Below, in pieces: positions 50,963 through 58,978 of a stretch of 64,000 nt of DNA (the first letter of the stretch is position 1; each line of letters starts with the position of its first letter). The notes beneath the pieces were generated by a model, which saw only the letters and a program-made list of their open reading frames with translations, ran no database searches and was not told where the DNA came from. The DNA is taken from NCBI RefSeq assembly GCF_030814955.1, contig NZ_JAUSWB010000002.1, forward strand, positions 124,001-188,000, given 5' to 3'. Source of the stretch: Planomicrobium stackebrandtii (lineage in GTDB: Bacteria; Bacillota; Bacilli; Bacillales_A; Planococcaceae). A program made the translations under genes and the position numbers.

Positions 50963-52021
50963 ATGAAGCAAATGGAGTTAGCGGTCATTCCAGGAGATGG
51001 CATCGGAAAAGAAGTCGTGCCTGAGGCATTGCGTGTTCTGGATGTAATAGCAGAGATTCACGGCGGTTTGAAGTTCAGTTCGACGCACCATCCGTGGAGC
51101 TCGGAGTATTATGTGGAACATGGAGAAATGATGCCAAAAGACGGCTTAAGCCAACTCACACAAAGTGATGCAGTTTTCCTGGGGGCTGTTGGAGACCCCG
51201 CGTTGGTGGCCGATCATATCTCGCTCGGTGGCTTGCTGTTGAAAATCCGCAGAGAGTTTGAACAAGTCATCAACATCCGCCCCGCCAAACAGCTAAAAGG
51301 GATTGTCTCACCTTTGGCGAATCCAAGGGATTTCGACATCATGATCGTCCGCGAGAACAGCGAAGGGGAATACAGCAGTATTGGAGGCAGTGTTCACAGC
51401 GGAGAAGATGAAATTGTCATCCAAAACGCGGTGTTCACAAAAAAAGGGGTTTCCCGGGTTATCCAATATGCATTTGAATTGGCCCAGCAACGGAGCGGCC
51501 GCGTGACCAGTGCAACAAAATCGAATGGAATTGTTCATTCGATGCCATTTTGGGACGAAGTTTTTAAAGAAGTCTCGACGAATTATAAGAATGTCCAAAC
51601 AAACAGTGAGCATATTGATGCGCTTTCGGCTTTCTTCATCACCAAGCCACAGACGATGGATGTCGTAGTGGCCAGCAATTTATTTGGAGATATTCTGAGT
51701 GATATCGGTGCTGCTATAATGGGCAGTATCGGAATAGCGCCTGCTGGAAATATCAATCTGAACGGTAAATATCCATCCATGTTCGAGCCGGTGCATGGTT
51801 CAGCGCCAGATATTTTTGGCAAAGGAATCGCCAACCCCATTGGACAAATCTGGACAGCAAAAATGATGCTGGACCATTTCGGAGAACTTGAAATGGGTAC
51901 GCTGCTGCTCGAAGCTATTGAATCTTCTATGCAATCGGGTATCAAAACAGCTGATATTGGGGGTAGTTCTTCTACCTCTGAAGTAACTGACGAAATTATT
52001 GCCAATTTGCGAAACAAATAA
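50963..52021 (+). CDS. Isocitrate/isopropylmalate dehydrogenase family; tartrate/D-malate dehydrogenase-like
   Basis: A 352-residue beta-decarboxylating dehydrogenase. Motifs: VIPGDGIGKEVVPEALRVLD, LLLKIRREFEQVINIRPAKQL (substrate Arg residues), MIVRENSEGEYSSIGGS, metal Asp in NLFGDILSDIGAAIMGSIG, and EPVHGSAPDIFGKGIANPIGQIWTAKMMLDHFG. The ENSEGEYSSIGG form and the lack of leu genes nearby point to tartrate dehydrogenase/D-malate dehydrogenase (TtuC/DmlA group) rather than LeuB. It would oxidise tartrate or D-malate with NAD. It is 44 bases after the regulator. Confidence 0.88.
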   Translation: MKQMELAVIPGDGIGKEVVPEALRVLDVIAEIHGGLKFSSTHHPWSSEYYVEHGEMMPKDGLSQLTQSDAVFLGAVGDPALVADHISLGGLLLKIRREFEQVINIRPAKQLKGIVSPLANPRDFDIMIVRENSEGEYSSIGGSVHSGEDEIVIQNAVFTKKGVSRVIQYAFELAQQRSGRVTSATKSNGIVHSMPFWDEVFKEVSTNYKNVQTNSEHIDALSAFFITKPQTMDVVVASNLFGDILSDIGAAIMGSIGIAPAGNINLNGKYPSMFEPVHGSAPDIFGKGIANPIGQIWTAKMMLDHFGELEMGTLLLEAIESSMQSGIKTADIGGSSSTSEVTDEIIANLRNK

Positions 52022-52131
52022 GTATAGCTGCCCTGCTGAAAAAGGCAGGGTCTGCCATTTTTAAAGTACGAAATTTTCTGAAATCAATTTACAGTACATA
52101 AATTGTTTAGTAAGATAAAGTTAAACACATA

Positions 52132-52141
52132 TTGTATCCAA
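52132..52141. promoter_or_regulatory. Operator candidate, TTGTATCCAA copy 3
   Basis: TTGTATCCAA followed by TATCCAAAG lies 25 bases before the CitE-like gene, next to a possible -10 (CATATT). It matches the sites flanking the TRAP promoters. Confidence 0.4.
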
Positions 52142-52165
52142 TATCCAAAGAATGGAGTGAGCGCA

Positions 52166-53023
52166 ATGGATGCATCACGCTCCTACTTATTTGTACCGGC
52201 AACCGATCTTGTATTAATAAAGAAAGCGGTTTCATCCGCGGCTGATGTTGTCATCATAGACTTAGAGGATGCAGTAGCTTCATCCGAAAAGGAAACGGCA
52301 AGAAAAGTGATGAAAGAAGCATTGAAAGCCCATAAACAGGAACAAAAAATCATCGTCCGCATCAACGCTCTGGATACGGCTTTTTGGGAAGCCGATGTGG
52401 AAACTGCGATCAATGGCGGAGCCGCGGGTATCATGCTTCCAAAAGCAGAAGATGAGCAGGGAGTCCAAAAAGTCGCAGACAAAATAAGGCAAATCAGCGG
52501 CGGAAAAGATAAAGCTTTTGAATTGATTCCGTTGGTAGAAAGCGCAAAAGGTGTGCAGTTCGCGTTTGCCATCGCCTCTGCTGATCCTATGGTTTCCGTA
52601 TTGGCTTTCGGATCCATCGACTTTTCACTGGACATCGGCTGCGAACTGACGCCGGAAGGACTGGAATTGCTGTTTGCCCGTTCACAGTTGGTAATTGCAT
52701 CAAAGGCAGCAGGAAAAGGATCGCCAATTGATGCCGTGTATCCCGATTTAAGGGATGAAGAAGGTCTGAAAAAGCAAACGGTTTTCGCAAAGCAGCTGGG
52801 CTTTAAAGCAAAGCTGGTCATTCATCCGAAACAATTGGCTGTTGTCCATCAAGTATTTTCACCGTCAAAAGAAGAACTCACGCTAGCAAGAGAAATTGTT
52901 GAGGGATTTGAAAAAGCTGAAAAAAACGGTGTCGCTTCGATTAAAATAGCTGGTCAGCTTGTCGATTATCCCGTGTATAAAAAAGCAAAAAAAATCCTGC
53001 AGAACAGAATAATTAAGCAATAA
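52166..53023 (+). CDS. HpcH/HpaI aldolase, CitE-like (citrate/citramalyl/malyl-CoA lyase family)
   Basis: A 285-residue CitE-type TIM-barrel lyase. RSYLFVPATD at the start, DVVIIDLEDAVASSEKETAR (CoA/Mg site), IIVRINALDT with catalytic Arg, GIMLPKAED with metal Glu near it, and FKAKLVIHPKQLAVVHQVF with the C-terminal catalytic loop. Stand-alone CitE-like proteins cleave malyl-CoA or (S)-citramalyl-CoA to acetyl-CoA and glyoxylate or pyruvate. No citrate lyase alpha, gamma or CitX is present, so it is not part of citrate lyase. ATG 52166 has AATGGAG upstream. Confidence 0.9.
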   Translation: MDASRSYLFVPATDLVLIKKAVSSAADVVIIDLEDAVASSEKETARKVMKEALKAHKQEQKIIVRINALDTAFWEADVETAINGGAAGIMLPKAEDEQGVQKVADKIRQISGGKDKAFELIPLVESAKGVQFAFAIASADPMVSVLAFGSIDFSLDIGCELTPEGLELLFARSQLVIASKAAGKGSPIDAVYPDLRDEEGLKKQTVFAKQLGFKAKLVIHPKQLAVVHQVFSPSKEELTLAREIVEGFEKAEKNGVASIKIAGQLVDYPVYKKAKKILQNRIIKQ

Positions 53024-53048
53024 CCCACTAAAAAATGAGGTGAGCACA

Positions 53049-54215
53049 GTGAAAATAGTGAAAATTGATGTAAAAACGGTGCCGATCAGCAGTCCTATTC
53101 GAAACGCGTATATAGATTTCAGCAAAATGACCACTTCAGCATTGGCGATCACCACAGATATTATGAAAGATGGCAAACCTGTAGTGGGCTACGGATTTAA
53201 CTCGAACGGACGGTATGCCCCTACTTGTCTGCTGGAAGAACGTTTTATCCCACGGCTGTTGGAAGCAAATCCAAAAGATCTTGTAACAGACGATGGATCC
53301 AACCTGGATCCCCATAAAATACATAAAATCATCATGGCCAACGAAAAGCCGGGCGGCCATGGCGAACGTGCTGTTGCGGTTGGAGTAATCGATATGGCCG
53401 TTTGGGATGCGGTCGCAAAAATTGAGGAAAAGCCTTTATACCAGCTATTGGCAGACCGCTACGGTACAGGGAAAACCGATGACAAGGTTTATATTTATGC
53501 AGCAGGCGGCTATTATTTCCCAGATAAAGGATTGACTGAATTACAGGATGAGATGAAAGGCTATTTGGATCTTGGGTATCGTGACGTGAAGATGAAAGTC
53601 GGCGGTGCTTCACTAAATGAAGACGTGAAGCGGATTGAAGCGGTTCTGGACATTTTGCCGAAAGGAAGCGGTTTGATGGTGGATGCCAACGGCCGTTTCG
53701 ACTTGGATTATGCCATCGAGTTTGGTGAAAAGGTAAAGGACTACGAACTGATTTGGTATGAGGAAGCAGGCGATCCACTGGATTACCACCTGCAGGCGGA
53801 GCTTTCCAAACGCTATCCCCATGCGATGGCAACAGGAGAAAACTTATTTTCGCTTCAGGATGCAACCAATTTGATCCGCTACGGCGGCATGAATCCGGAA
53901 AAAGATTTCCTGCAGTTCGATTGCGCACTCAGTTATGGACTGGTGGAATATTTACAAATCCTCGATATGCTGAAAGAGCATGGCTGGTCTTCACGCCGCT
54001 GCATACCACACGGCGGACACCAGTTGTCCCTCAATATTGCAGCAGGCCTGGAGCTTCATGGAAATGAATCGTACCCGGGTGTCTTCGAACCTTTTGGCGG
54101 ATTTGCGGATCGTTATGCAGTGGAGGATGGCTATGTCCGGCTTCCTGAAGTACCAGGCATCGGCTTTGAAGAAAAATCTAATTTGTATGACTTGTTATTG
54201 ACGATTGGTAAATAA
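53049..54215 (+). CDS. Enolase superfamily dehydratase, D(-)-tartrate dehydratase (TarD)-like
   Basis: A 388-residue mandelate racemase-subgroup enzyme. The capping domain is followed by the barrel with RDVKMKVGGASL (catalytic Lys), metal ligands in MVDANGRFD, WYEEAGDP and ATGENLF, and the His region IPHGGHQLSLNIAAG. The last pattern with NESYPGVF is what I recall from D-tartrate dehydratase. It would turn D-tartrate into oxaloacetate. Other acid sugars remain possible. GTG 53049 has GAGGTG 6 bases before; GTG 53040 lies within that site. It follows the CitE-like gene by 25 bases. Confidence 0.82.
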   Translation: MKIVKIDVKTVPISSPIRNAYIDFSKMTTSALAITTDIMKDGKPVVGYGFNSNGRYAPTCLLEERFIPRLLEANPKDLVTDDGSNLDPHKIHKIIMANEKPGGHGERAVAVGVIDMAVWDAVAKIEEKPLYQLLADRYGTGKTDDKVYIYAAGGYYFPDKGLTELQDEMKGYLDLGYRDVKMKVGGASLNEDVKRIEAVLDILPKGSGLMVDANGRFDLDYAIEFGEKVKDYELIWYEEAGDPLDYHLQAELSKRYPHAMATGENLFSLQDATNLIRYGGMNPEKDFLQFDCALSYGLVEYLQILDMLKEHGWSSRRCIPHGGHQLSLNIAAGLELHGNESYPGVFEPFGGFADRYAVEDGYVRLPEVPGIGFEEKSNLYDLLLTIGK

Positions 54216-54243
54216 ATTTGGCGGCTTGATCGGAGGTGCAGAA

Positions 54244-54936
54244 ATGGCAGAGAAAATGGAGTTCAACCAGGAAATCGCGACCGAATACGATAAAGGGGTC
54301 CGGCGAACGTTGCCGACTTATGATCCGATGCTGCGCTTGTCACAAACCTTTCTTCGCTATGCGCTAAAAGAGCAGGCGGAAGTCCTGGTGGTTGGCTGCG
54401 GTGGAGGAAATGAATTAAAAGCTTTTGGTGTGCCGAATCCCGGATGGCGCTTTACAGCTGTGGATCCTGCAAAAGCCATGCTCGAAGCGGCTAAGACTAA
54501 AGCAGCGCATGCAGGAATTGAAGAGCGCGTCGAATGGGTGAATGGCACCGTAATGGATGTGCCGACAGAAAAACGCTTTGATGGTGCGACTTGCATTCTG
54601 GTGCTGCATTTTGTCCCTGAAATGGAAGAGAAAAGGGCATTGTTGATGAAAATAAGAAGCCACTTGGATCCCGGTGCACCTTTTGTGCTGGTCAGCAAAT
54701 TCGGTGACCCGAATGATCCCGAATTTAAAGAGCTGGTGGCCCTATGGAAAAATTATTGGCTGGACATGACAAATCTGCCAGAACAGCAAGTAGAGGACCT
54801 GATGAAAGGAACGCTGACCGAATCGTCGATTTCTGAATCCGAAATTCGTACATTATTGAAGGATTCAGGATTCCAACGGGTAGCCAATTTCTTCAAGACC
54901 AACCATTTTGGCGGCTGGATCTGCTACGCGGCTTAA
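54244..54936 (+). CDS. Class I SAM-dependent methyltransferase
   Basis: A 230-residue Rossmann-type methyltransferase. Motif I is EVLVVGCGGGNELKAFG, the acidic residue of motif II is in FTAVDPAKAMLEAAK, and motif IV is FDGATCILVLHFVPEMEEK. It may methylate a small acid; homologues of similar layout are often annotated as ubiE-like or trans-aconitate methyltransferase-like. A methyltransferase in an organic acid catabolic run is unusual; trans-aconitate-type carboxylate methylation would fit, but there is no direct evidence. ATG 54244 has GGAGGTG upstream. Confidence 0.85.
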   Translation: MAEKMEFNQEIATEYDKGVRRTLPTYDPMLRLSQTFLRYALKEQAEVLVVGCGGGNELKAFGVPNPGWRFTAVDPAKAMLEAAKTKAAHAGIEERVEWVNGTVMDVPTEKRFDGATCILVLHFVPEMEEKRALLMKIRSHLDPGAPFVLVSKFGDPNDPEFKELVALWKNYWLDMTNLPEQQVEDLMKGTLTESSISESEIRTLLKDSGFQRVANFFKTNHFGGWICYAA

Positions 54937-55002
54937 AAAAGTAGATACCATTTCTCTCTGTTTCAAGAAAAGCTGTTGGCTGTGAAGAGGAGGGAAGGAA
55001 AC

Positions 55003-56424
55003 ATGAAAAGCAATACGGCGGAAAACAGGAGGACCCTCTTGTTTATAGGTATAGCGGTTTTAGGTTTCCTTGCTGCCTATTTTTTATTGCCAAATGAATT
55101 TTCCTACGAAGCAAAAGTGATGACGAGCATCATTACACTCGGAATTATCTTGTGGTCATTAGAGCCGATACCGATCGGGCTGACTGCATTGATCATCTTG
55201 TTGCTGATGTTGTTATTCGGTATTGCTGATGCATCGGTGATTTTCAGCGGGTTTTCATCACCCGCAACGTATCTCATCGTCGGTGGCATGATGCTCGCCA
55301 CTGCAGTCAACGAAACCGCCCTCATTAAACGGATGAGCTATACAATATTAAAAAAATGGGGGAGCCGCTCAGCGGGCTTGCTCGGCAGCATCATCATCAT
55401 CCAGCAGATTCAGGCTTTTTTTATTCCCTCTACCGCTGTCCGATCTGCGTTAATCCTACCGGTTTCAACCATGATCATTGAAACAACACATGCTGAGCCC
55501 GGTGGTAATTTGCGGAAAATGATTATGCTGGGTGTCGCATTCGGTGGCATTATTAGCGGAACGTCTGTCATGACAGCGGCAATCGGCAATATTTTGACAG
55601 TTGAACTGCTGAATCGGTTTGCGGGAATCAATATCACGTATTTTCAATGGTTCTATTACACATTTCCCATCTGGCTGATTTTGATTCCGGCTATTTGGCT
55701 AATGCTGTTAAAAGTTTTTCCATTGACTGAAGAACAGCAGTATTTTCCTGCAATCAAAGAAGAAATGACGGAGAAGCTGGCGGAGTTAGGTCCCATCAAC
55801 GCCAGGGAAATTCGCTGTTTAGCCATCCTGCTGTCGATTGTAATATTTTGGTTGACAGAACCTCTTCATGGACTGCACCCGAGTGTTCCCGCACTGGCTG
55901 GTGTAGTGCTGATGACCTTGCCCATTATCGGCGTTGCCGCCTGGGAGCCGGTTGTCCGCATCAACTACAATACTGTTTTGTTGATCAGCGTTACGCTGTC
56001 CATGGGCTATACGTTCGTAGATTCAGGCGCGGCAACCACCATCAGCCAGTATTTGAGTGTCGGCTGGTTTATGCAACTTATCCAAAATCCATTTTCAGCT
56101 GTGGTGATTGTCATTATCCTGGCTCAAATCTTTCACAAAATGATTTCCAATGTCGCCACTGCGGTGGTTGTGCTGGTGCCGATTGTTATAAGTGTTGCTC
56201 AAAATGCCGGCATTAATCCGCTGGCGATTTCATTTACCACAGGCTTGACCTGTCTTTTCGGTTTTGTCTTGATTGTTGAGTCTATGCCGAACTTGATCGC
56301 CCATAGCACCGGAATGATTTCACAGAAGGATTTTTTAAAACCCGGTTTATACGCCACCATCATTTCAATGGCAGCAACGGTTCTTGTAGCTGCTACCTGG
56401 TGGAATTGGATTGGGTTAATTTGA
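55003..56424 (+). CDS. DASS/SLC13 family anion transporter
   Basis: A 473-residue membrane protein with about 12 helices. SLC13 features: SLEPIPIGLTALIILLLML, the first SNT-like region FIPSTAVRSALILPVSTMI, and the second MISNVATAVVVLVPIVISVA, plus VVRINYNTVLLISVTLSMGY. These carriers import di- or tricarboxylates or sulfate with sodium. It is the third possible organic-acid carrier in the region with the TRAP system and the AEC protein. ATG 55003 follows AGGAGGG. Confidence 0.88.
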   Translation: MKSNTAENRRTLLFIGIAVLGFLAAYFLLPNEFSYEAKVMTSIITLGIILWSLEPIPIGLTALIILLLMLLFGIADASVIFSGFSSPATYLIVGGMMLATAVNETALIKRMSYTILKKWGSRSAGLLGSIIIIQQIQAFFIPSTAVRSALILPVSTMIIETTHAEPGGNLRKMIMLGVAFGGIISGTSVMTAAIGNILTVELLNRFAGINITYFQWFYYTFPIWLILIPAIWLMLLKVFPLTEEQQYFPAIKEEMTEKLAELGPINAREIRCLAILLSIVIFWLTEPLHGLHPSVPALAGVVLMTLPIIGVAAWEPVVRINYNTVLLISVTLSMGYTFVDSGAATTISQYLSVGWFMQLIQNPFSAVVIVIILAQIFHKMISNVATAVVVLVPIVISVAQNAGINPLAISFTTGLTCLFGFVLIVESMPNLIAHSTGMISQKDFLKPGLYATIISMAATVLVAATWWNWIGLI

Positions 56425-56554
56425 TCAAGTTTTAAATCGATACTATTTTGCTGTAGGTATTGCGCAAACCAGCGTCCGCCTGGAGCGATTTTTTCTCACT
56501 AGCTCAGATAAATAGTTGTTTATTCACTAAAAGATTATAAAAGGAGGAGTTTTT

Positions 56555-57721
56555 ATGTTGCCATTGGAAGGCATAACCGTCGTTTCTTTGGAACAGGCTG
56601 TCGCAGCCCCTTTTGCGACAAGACAACTGGCTGATTTGGGCGCCCGGGTCATTAAAGTGGAGAGGCCGGGAGTTGGAGATTTTGCCAGAAACTACGATAA
56701 AACGGTCAAAGGAATGGCCAGCCATTTTGTCTGGATCAACCGTTCCAAAGAGTCTCTCGCGCTGGATTTGAAACAGGAGGAAGCTAGAGAAGTTCTGCAT
56801 AAACTGTTGGAGGAGGCAGATGTATTCCTTCATAATCTTGCGCCCGGTGCGGTTGACCGGCTTGGGTTCAGTGCAGCAGAGCTGAAAGCCACATACCCCA
56901 AACTGATCATTTGTTCAATTTCCGGGTATGGCACTTTCGGGCCGTACACCAATAAAAAAGCCTATGATCTGTTGATCCAGTGTGAAGCAGGATTGGTATC
57001 TGTCACCGGAACAGAAGACACCCCGTCCAAAGCAGGAATTTCCATCGCGGATATTGCGGCAGGAATGTATGCCTATACCGGGGTGCTAACCGCCATCATT
57101 TCACGCTATAAAACGGGGAAAGGGGCAATTATTGAAGTATCGATGCTGGAAGCACTGGCCGAGTGGATGGGCTATCCTCTCTATTATTCGGCTTACGGAG
57201 AAAATGAACCGCCTCGAACCGGTGCGAGCCATGCCACAATTTATCCATATGGACCTTTTAAAGCAGGCGATGGCAAAATGGTCTTTATGGGTATTCAAAA
57301 CGAACGTGAATGGGGCGAGTTTTGTGAAACCGTACTGAGTAATCCCGAACTGGCTTCTGATCCGTTGTTCAACAGCAACTCCCAGCGCGTGGTCAACAAA
57401 ACTGCATTAAAAAACATCATCGAAGATGTTTTTCAGGCAATGGATTCTGAACAAGTCATCGAGCGGCTGGAGCTTTCGCGGATTGCCAGTGCACGACTGA
57501 ATACAATGAATGAACTTGTCGACCATCCACAACTCGCAGCCCGAAACCGCTGGCGGGAAGTGGATTCACCAGTAGGGAAGTTAAAGGCGCTAATTCCACC
57601 CGTCACTTCAGATGAAGTCGACACCGTCATGAATCCGATTCCGGAAGTGGGCGAACATACAAACTCAATCTTGTCGGAGCTTGGATTTTCGGAAGAGCAG
57701 ATAATCAAATTGACTACCTAA
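56555..57721 (+). CDS. Class III CoA-transferase (CaiB/BaiF family)
   Basis: A 388-residue CoA-transferase. The start LPLEGITVVSLEQAVAAPFATRQLADLGARVIKVERP is typical, the catalytic Asp is in NKKAYDLLIQCEAGL near residue 138, and GISIADIAAGMYAYTGVLTAI and EVSMLEALAEWMGYP follow. Family members move CoA from succinyl- or acetyl-CoA to a free acid such as itaconate, mesaconate, citramalate, oxalate or carnitine. Here it probably activates the dicarboxylate brought in by the transporters. It is followed by an acyl-CoA dehydrogenase gene. Confidence 0.92.
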   Translation: MLPLEGITVVSLEQAVAAPFATRQLADLGARVIKVERPGVGDFARNYDKTVKGMASHFVWINRSKESLALDLKQEEAREVLHKLLEEADVFLHNLAPGAVDRLGFSAAELKATYPKLIICSISGYGTFGPYTNKKAYDLLIQCEAGLVSVTGTEDTPSKAGISIADIAAGMYAYTGVLTAIISRYKTGKGAIIEVSMLEALAEWMGYPLYYSAYGENEPPRTGASHATIYPYGPFKAGDGKMVFMGIQNEREWGEFCETVLSNPELASDPLFNSNSQRVVNKTALKNIIEDVFQAMDSEQVIERLELSRIASARLNTMNELVDHPQLAARNRWREVDSPVGKLKALIPPVTSDEVDTVMNPIPEVGEHTNSILSELGFSEEQIIKLTT

Positions 57722-57754
57722 CGAAAAGACTGTGTTCGAAAGGGGAAAATGACA

Positions 57755-58930
57755 ATGGTTAAGTTAACAACAGAGGCAAGAGAAAACTTACGGCAAGAAG
57801 TACGGACATTGTGTTCGGAGTTTCCGAATTCCTATTGGAGAAAACTGGATCTTGATCGCGAGTATCCATATGAGTTTGTAGATGCGTTGACAAAAAGCGG
57901 CTATCTGTCAGCCCTGATTCCTGAACAGTATGGCGGCAAAGGCTATGGCATGACAGAAGCAACCATTATTCTGGAGGAAATCAACCGTTCCGGAGGACAT
58001 GCGGCTGGCTGCCATGCGCAGATGTATACAATGGGTGCATTATTAAAACACGGCAGCGAAGAACAGAAGCAGCAGTATTTGCCGGGCATAGCGGACGGTT
58101 CGATCCGATTCCAGGCCTTTTCGGTAACTGAGGAAAACGCCGGCTCCAATACAACAGCCATCGAAACATTTGCTGAAAAAACGGCAAACGGCTATGTGGT
58201 CAATGGCCATAAAAACTGGACAAGCCGGCTGCTGCAATCGGATTTGGTGATGCTTTTGGCGCGTACCACACCGATTGAGGATGTGCGTGAAAAAAGGGCG
58301 GCAGGGCTTAGCCTGTTCTTGGTGGATTTGCGGATCATCCGTGAGCAACAGCCGGAATCTTTAGTCGTTGAACCGGTTCGGGCAATGTTCAATTACGCCA
58401 CAAACCAAGTATGGTACAAAGATATGGAGATTCCTGCAGAATGCCTCATCGGAGAAGAAGGCAATGGTTTCCGCTACGTGCTTGATGGAATGAATGCAGA
58501 GCGGACTTTGCTGGCGGCGGAAGCAATTGGAGACGGTTATTTTTTCATCGATAAAGCGACCAGCTATGCCAATGAACGCGTCGTCTTCAACCGAAAAATC
58601 GGCGAAAATCAAGGCATCCAGTTTCCAATTGCCCGGGCTTACGCTGCGGTCAAAGCGGCTGATTTGATGCGCTATGAAGCGGCAAGAAAGTTTGATGAAG
58701 GCGAGAAGTTCGGGGAACAGGCCAACCTCGCAAAATTCCTGTCGAGTGAAGCAAGCTGGCAAGCGGCAAACGTTTGCCTGGACACGTTCGGCGGCTATGG
58801 ATTTGTCGACGAATATGACGTGGAGCGGAAATTCAGGGAAACCCGCATGTATCAAGTGGCTCCGGTCAGCAACAATATGATTTTGGCTTATCTCGGACAG
58901 AATGTGCTGAAGATGCCGCGTTCCTACTAA
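57755..58930 (+). CDS. Acyl-CoA dehydrogenase family protein
   Basis: A 391-residue flavoprotein. FAD and substrate regions are FQAFSVTEENAGSNTTAIETFA and VVNGHKNWTSR. The usual catalytic Glu near residue 370 (IYEGT in short-chain enzymes) is replaced by YQVAPVSNN, while Glu249 in GMNAERTLLAAE falls at the helix-G position used as base by isovaleryl-CoA dehydrogenase. This suggests a branched or bulky acyl-CoA substrate, such as methylglutaryl-CoA. ATG 57755 has AGGGGA 8 bases before. It is the last gene of the same-strand run. Confidence 0.9.
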   Translation: MVKLTTEARENLRQEVRTLCSEFPNSYWRKLDLDREYPYEFVDALTKSGYLSALIPEQYGGKGYGMTEATIILEEINRSGGHAAGCHAQMYTMGALLKHGSEEQKQQYLPGIADGSIRFQAFSVTEENAGSNTTAIETFAEKTANGYVVNGHKNWTSRLLQSDLVMLLARTTPIEDVREKRAAGLSLFLVDLRIIREQQPESLVVEPVRAMFNYATNQVWYKDMEIPAECLIGEEGNGFRYVLDGMNAERTLLAAEAIGDGYFFIDKATSYANERVVFNRKIGENQGIQFPIARAYAAVKAADLMRYEAARKFDEGEKFGEQANLAKFLSSEASWQAANVCLDTFGGYGFVDEYDVERKFRETRMYQVAPVSNNMILAYLGQNVLKMPRSY

Positions 58931-58940
58931 TGTCCATAAG

Positions 58941-58972
58941 AAAAGACGGCAGAAAATTTCTGCCGTCTTTTT
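58941..58972. terminator. Bidirectional terminator after acyl-CoA dehydrogenase gene
   Basis: AAAAGACGGCAGAAA / TTTCTGCCGTCTTTT with almost no loop; the same AAAAGACGGCAG core is used at 39257-39292. Confidence 0.9.
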
Positions 58973-58978
58973 CATATG

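Noticed and set aside
52029-52055. Terminator after the tartrate dehydrogenase-like gene
   Set aside because: CCCTGC/GCAGGG can pair, but the stem is short and the T run is displaced by six bases; evidence is too weak to list.
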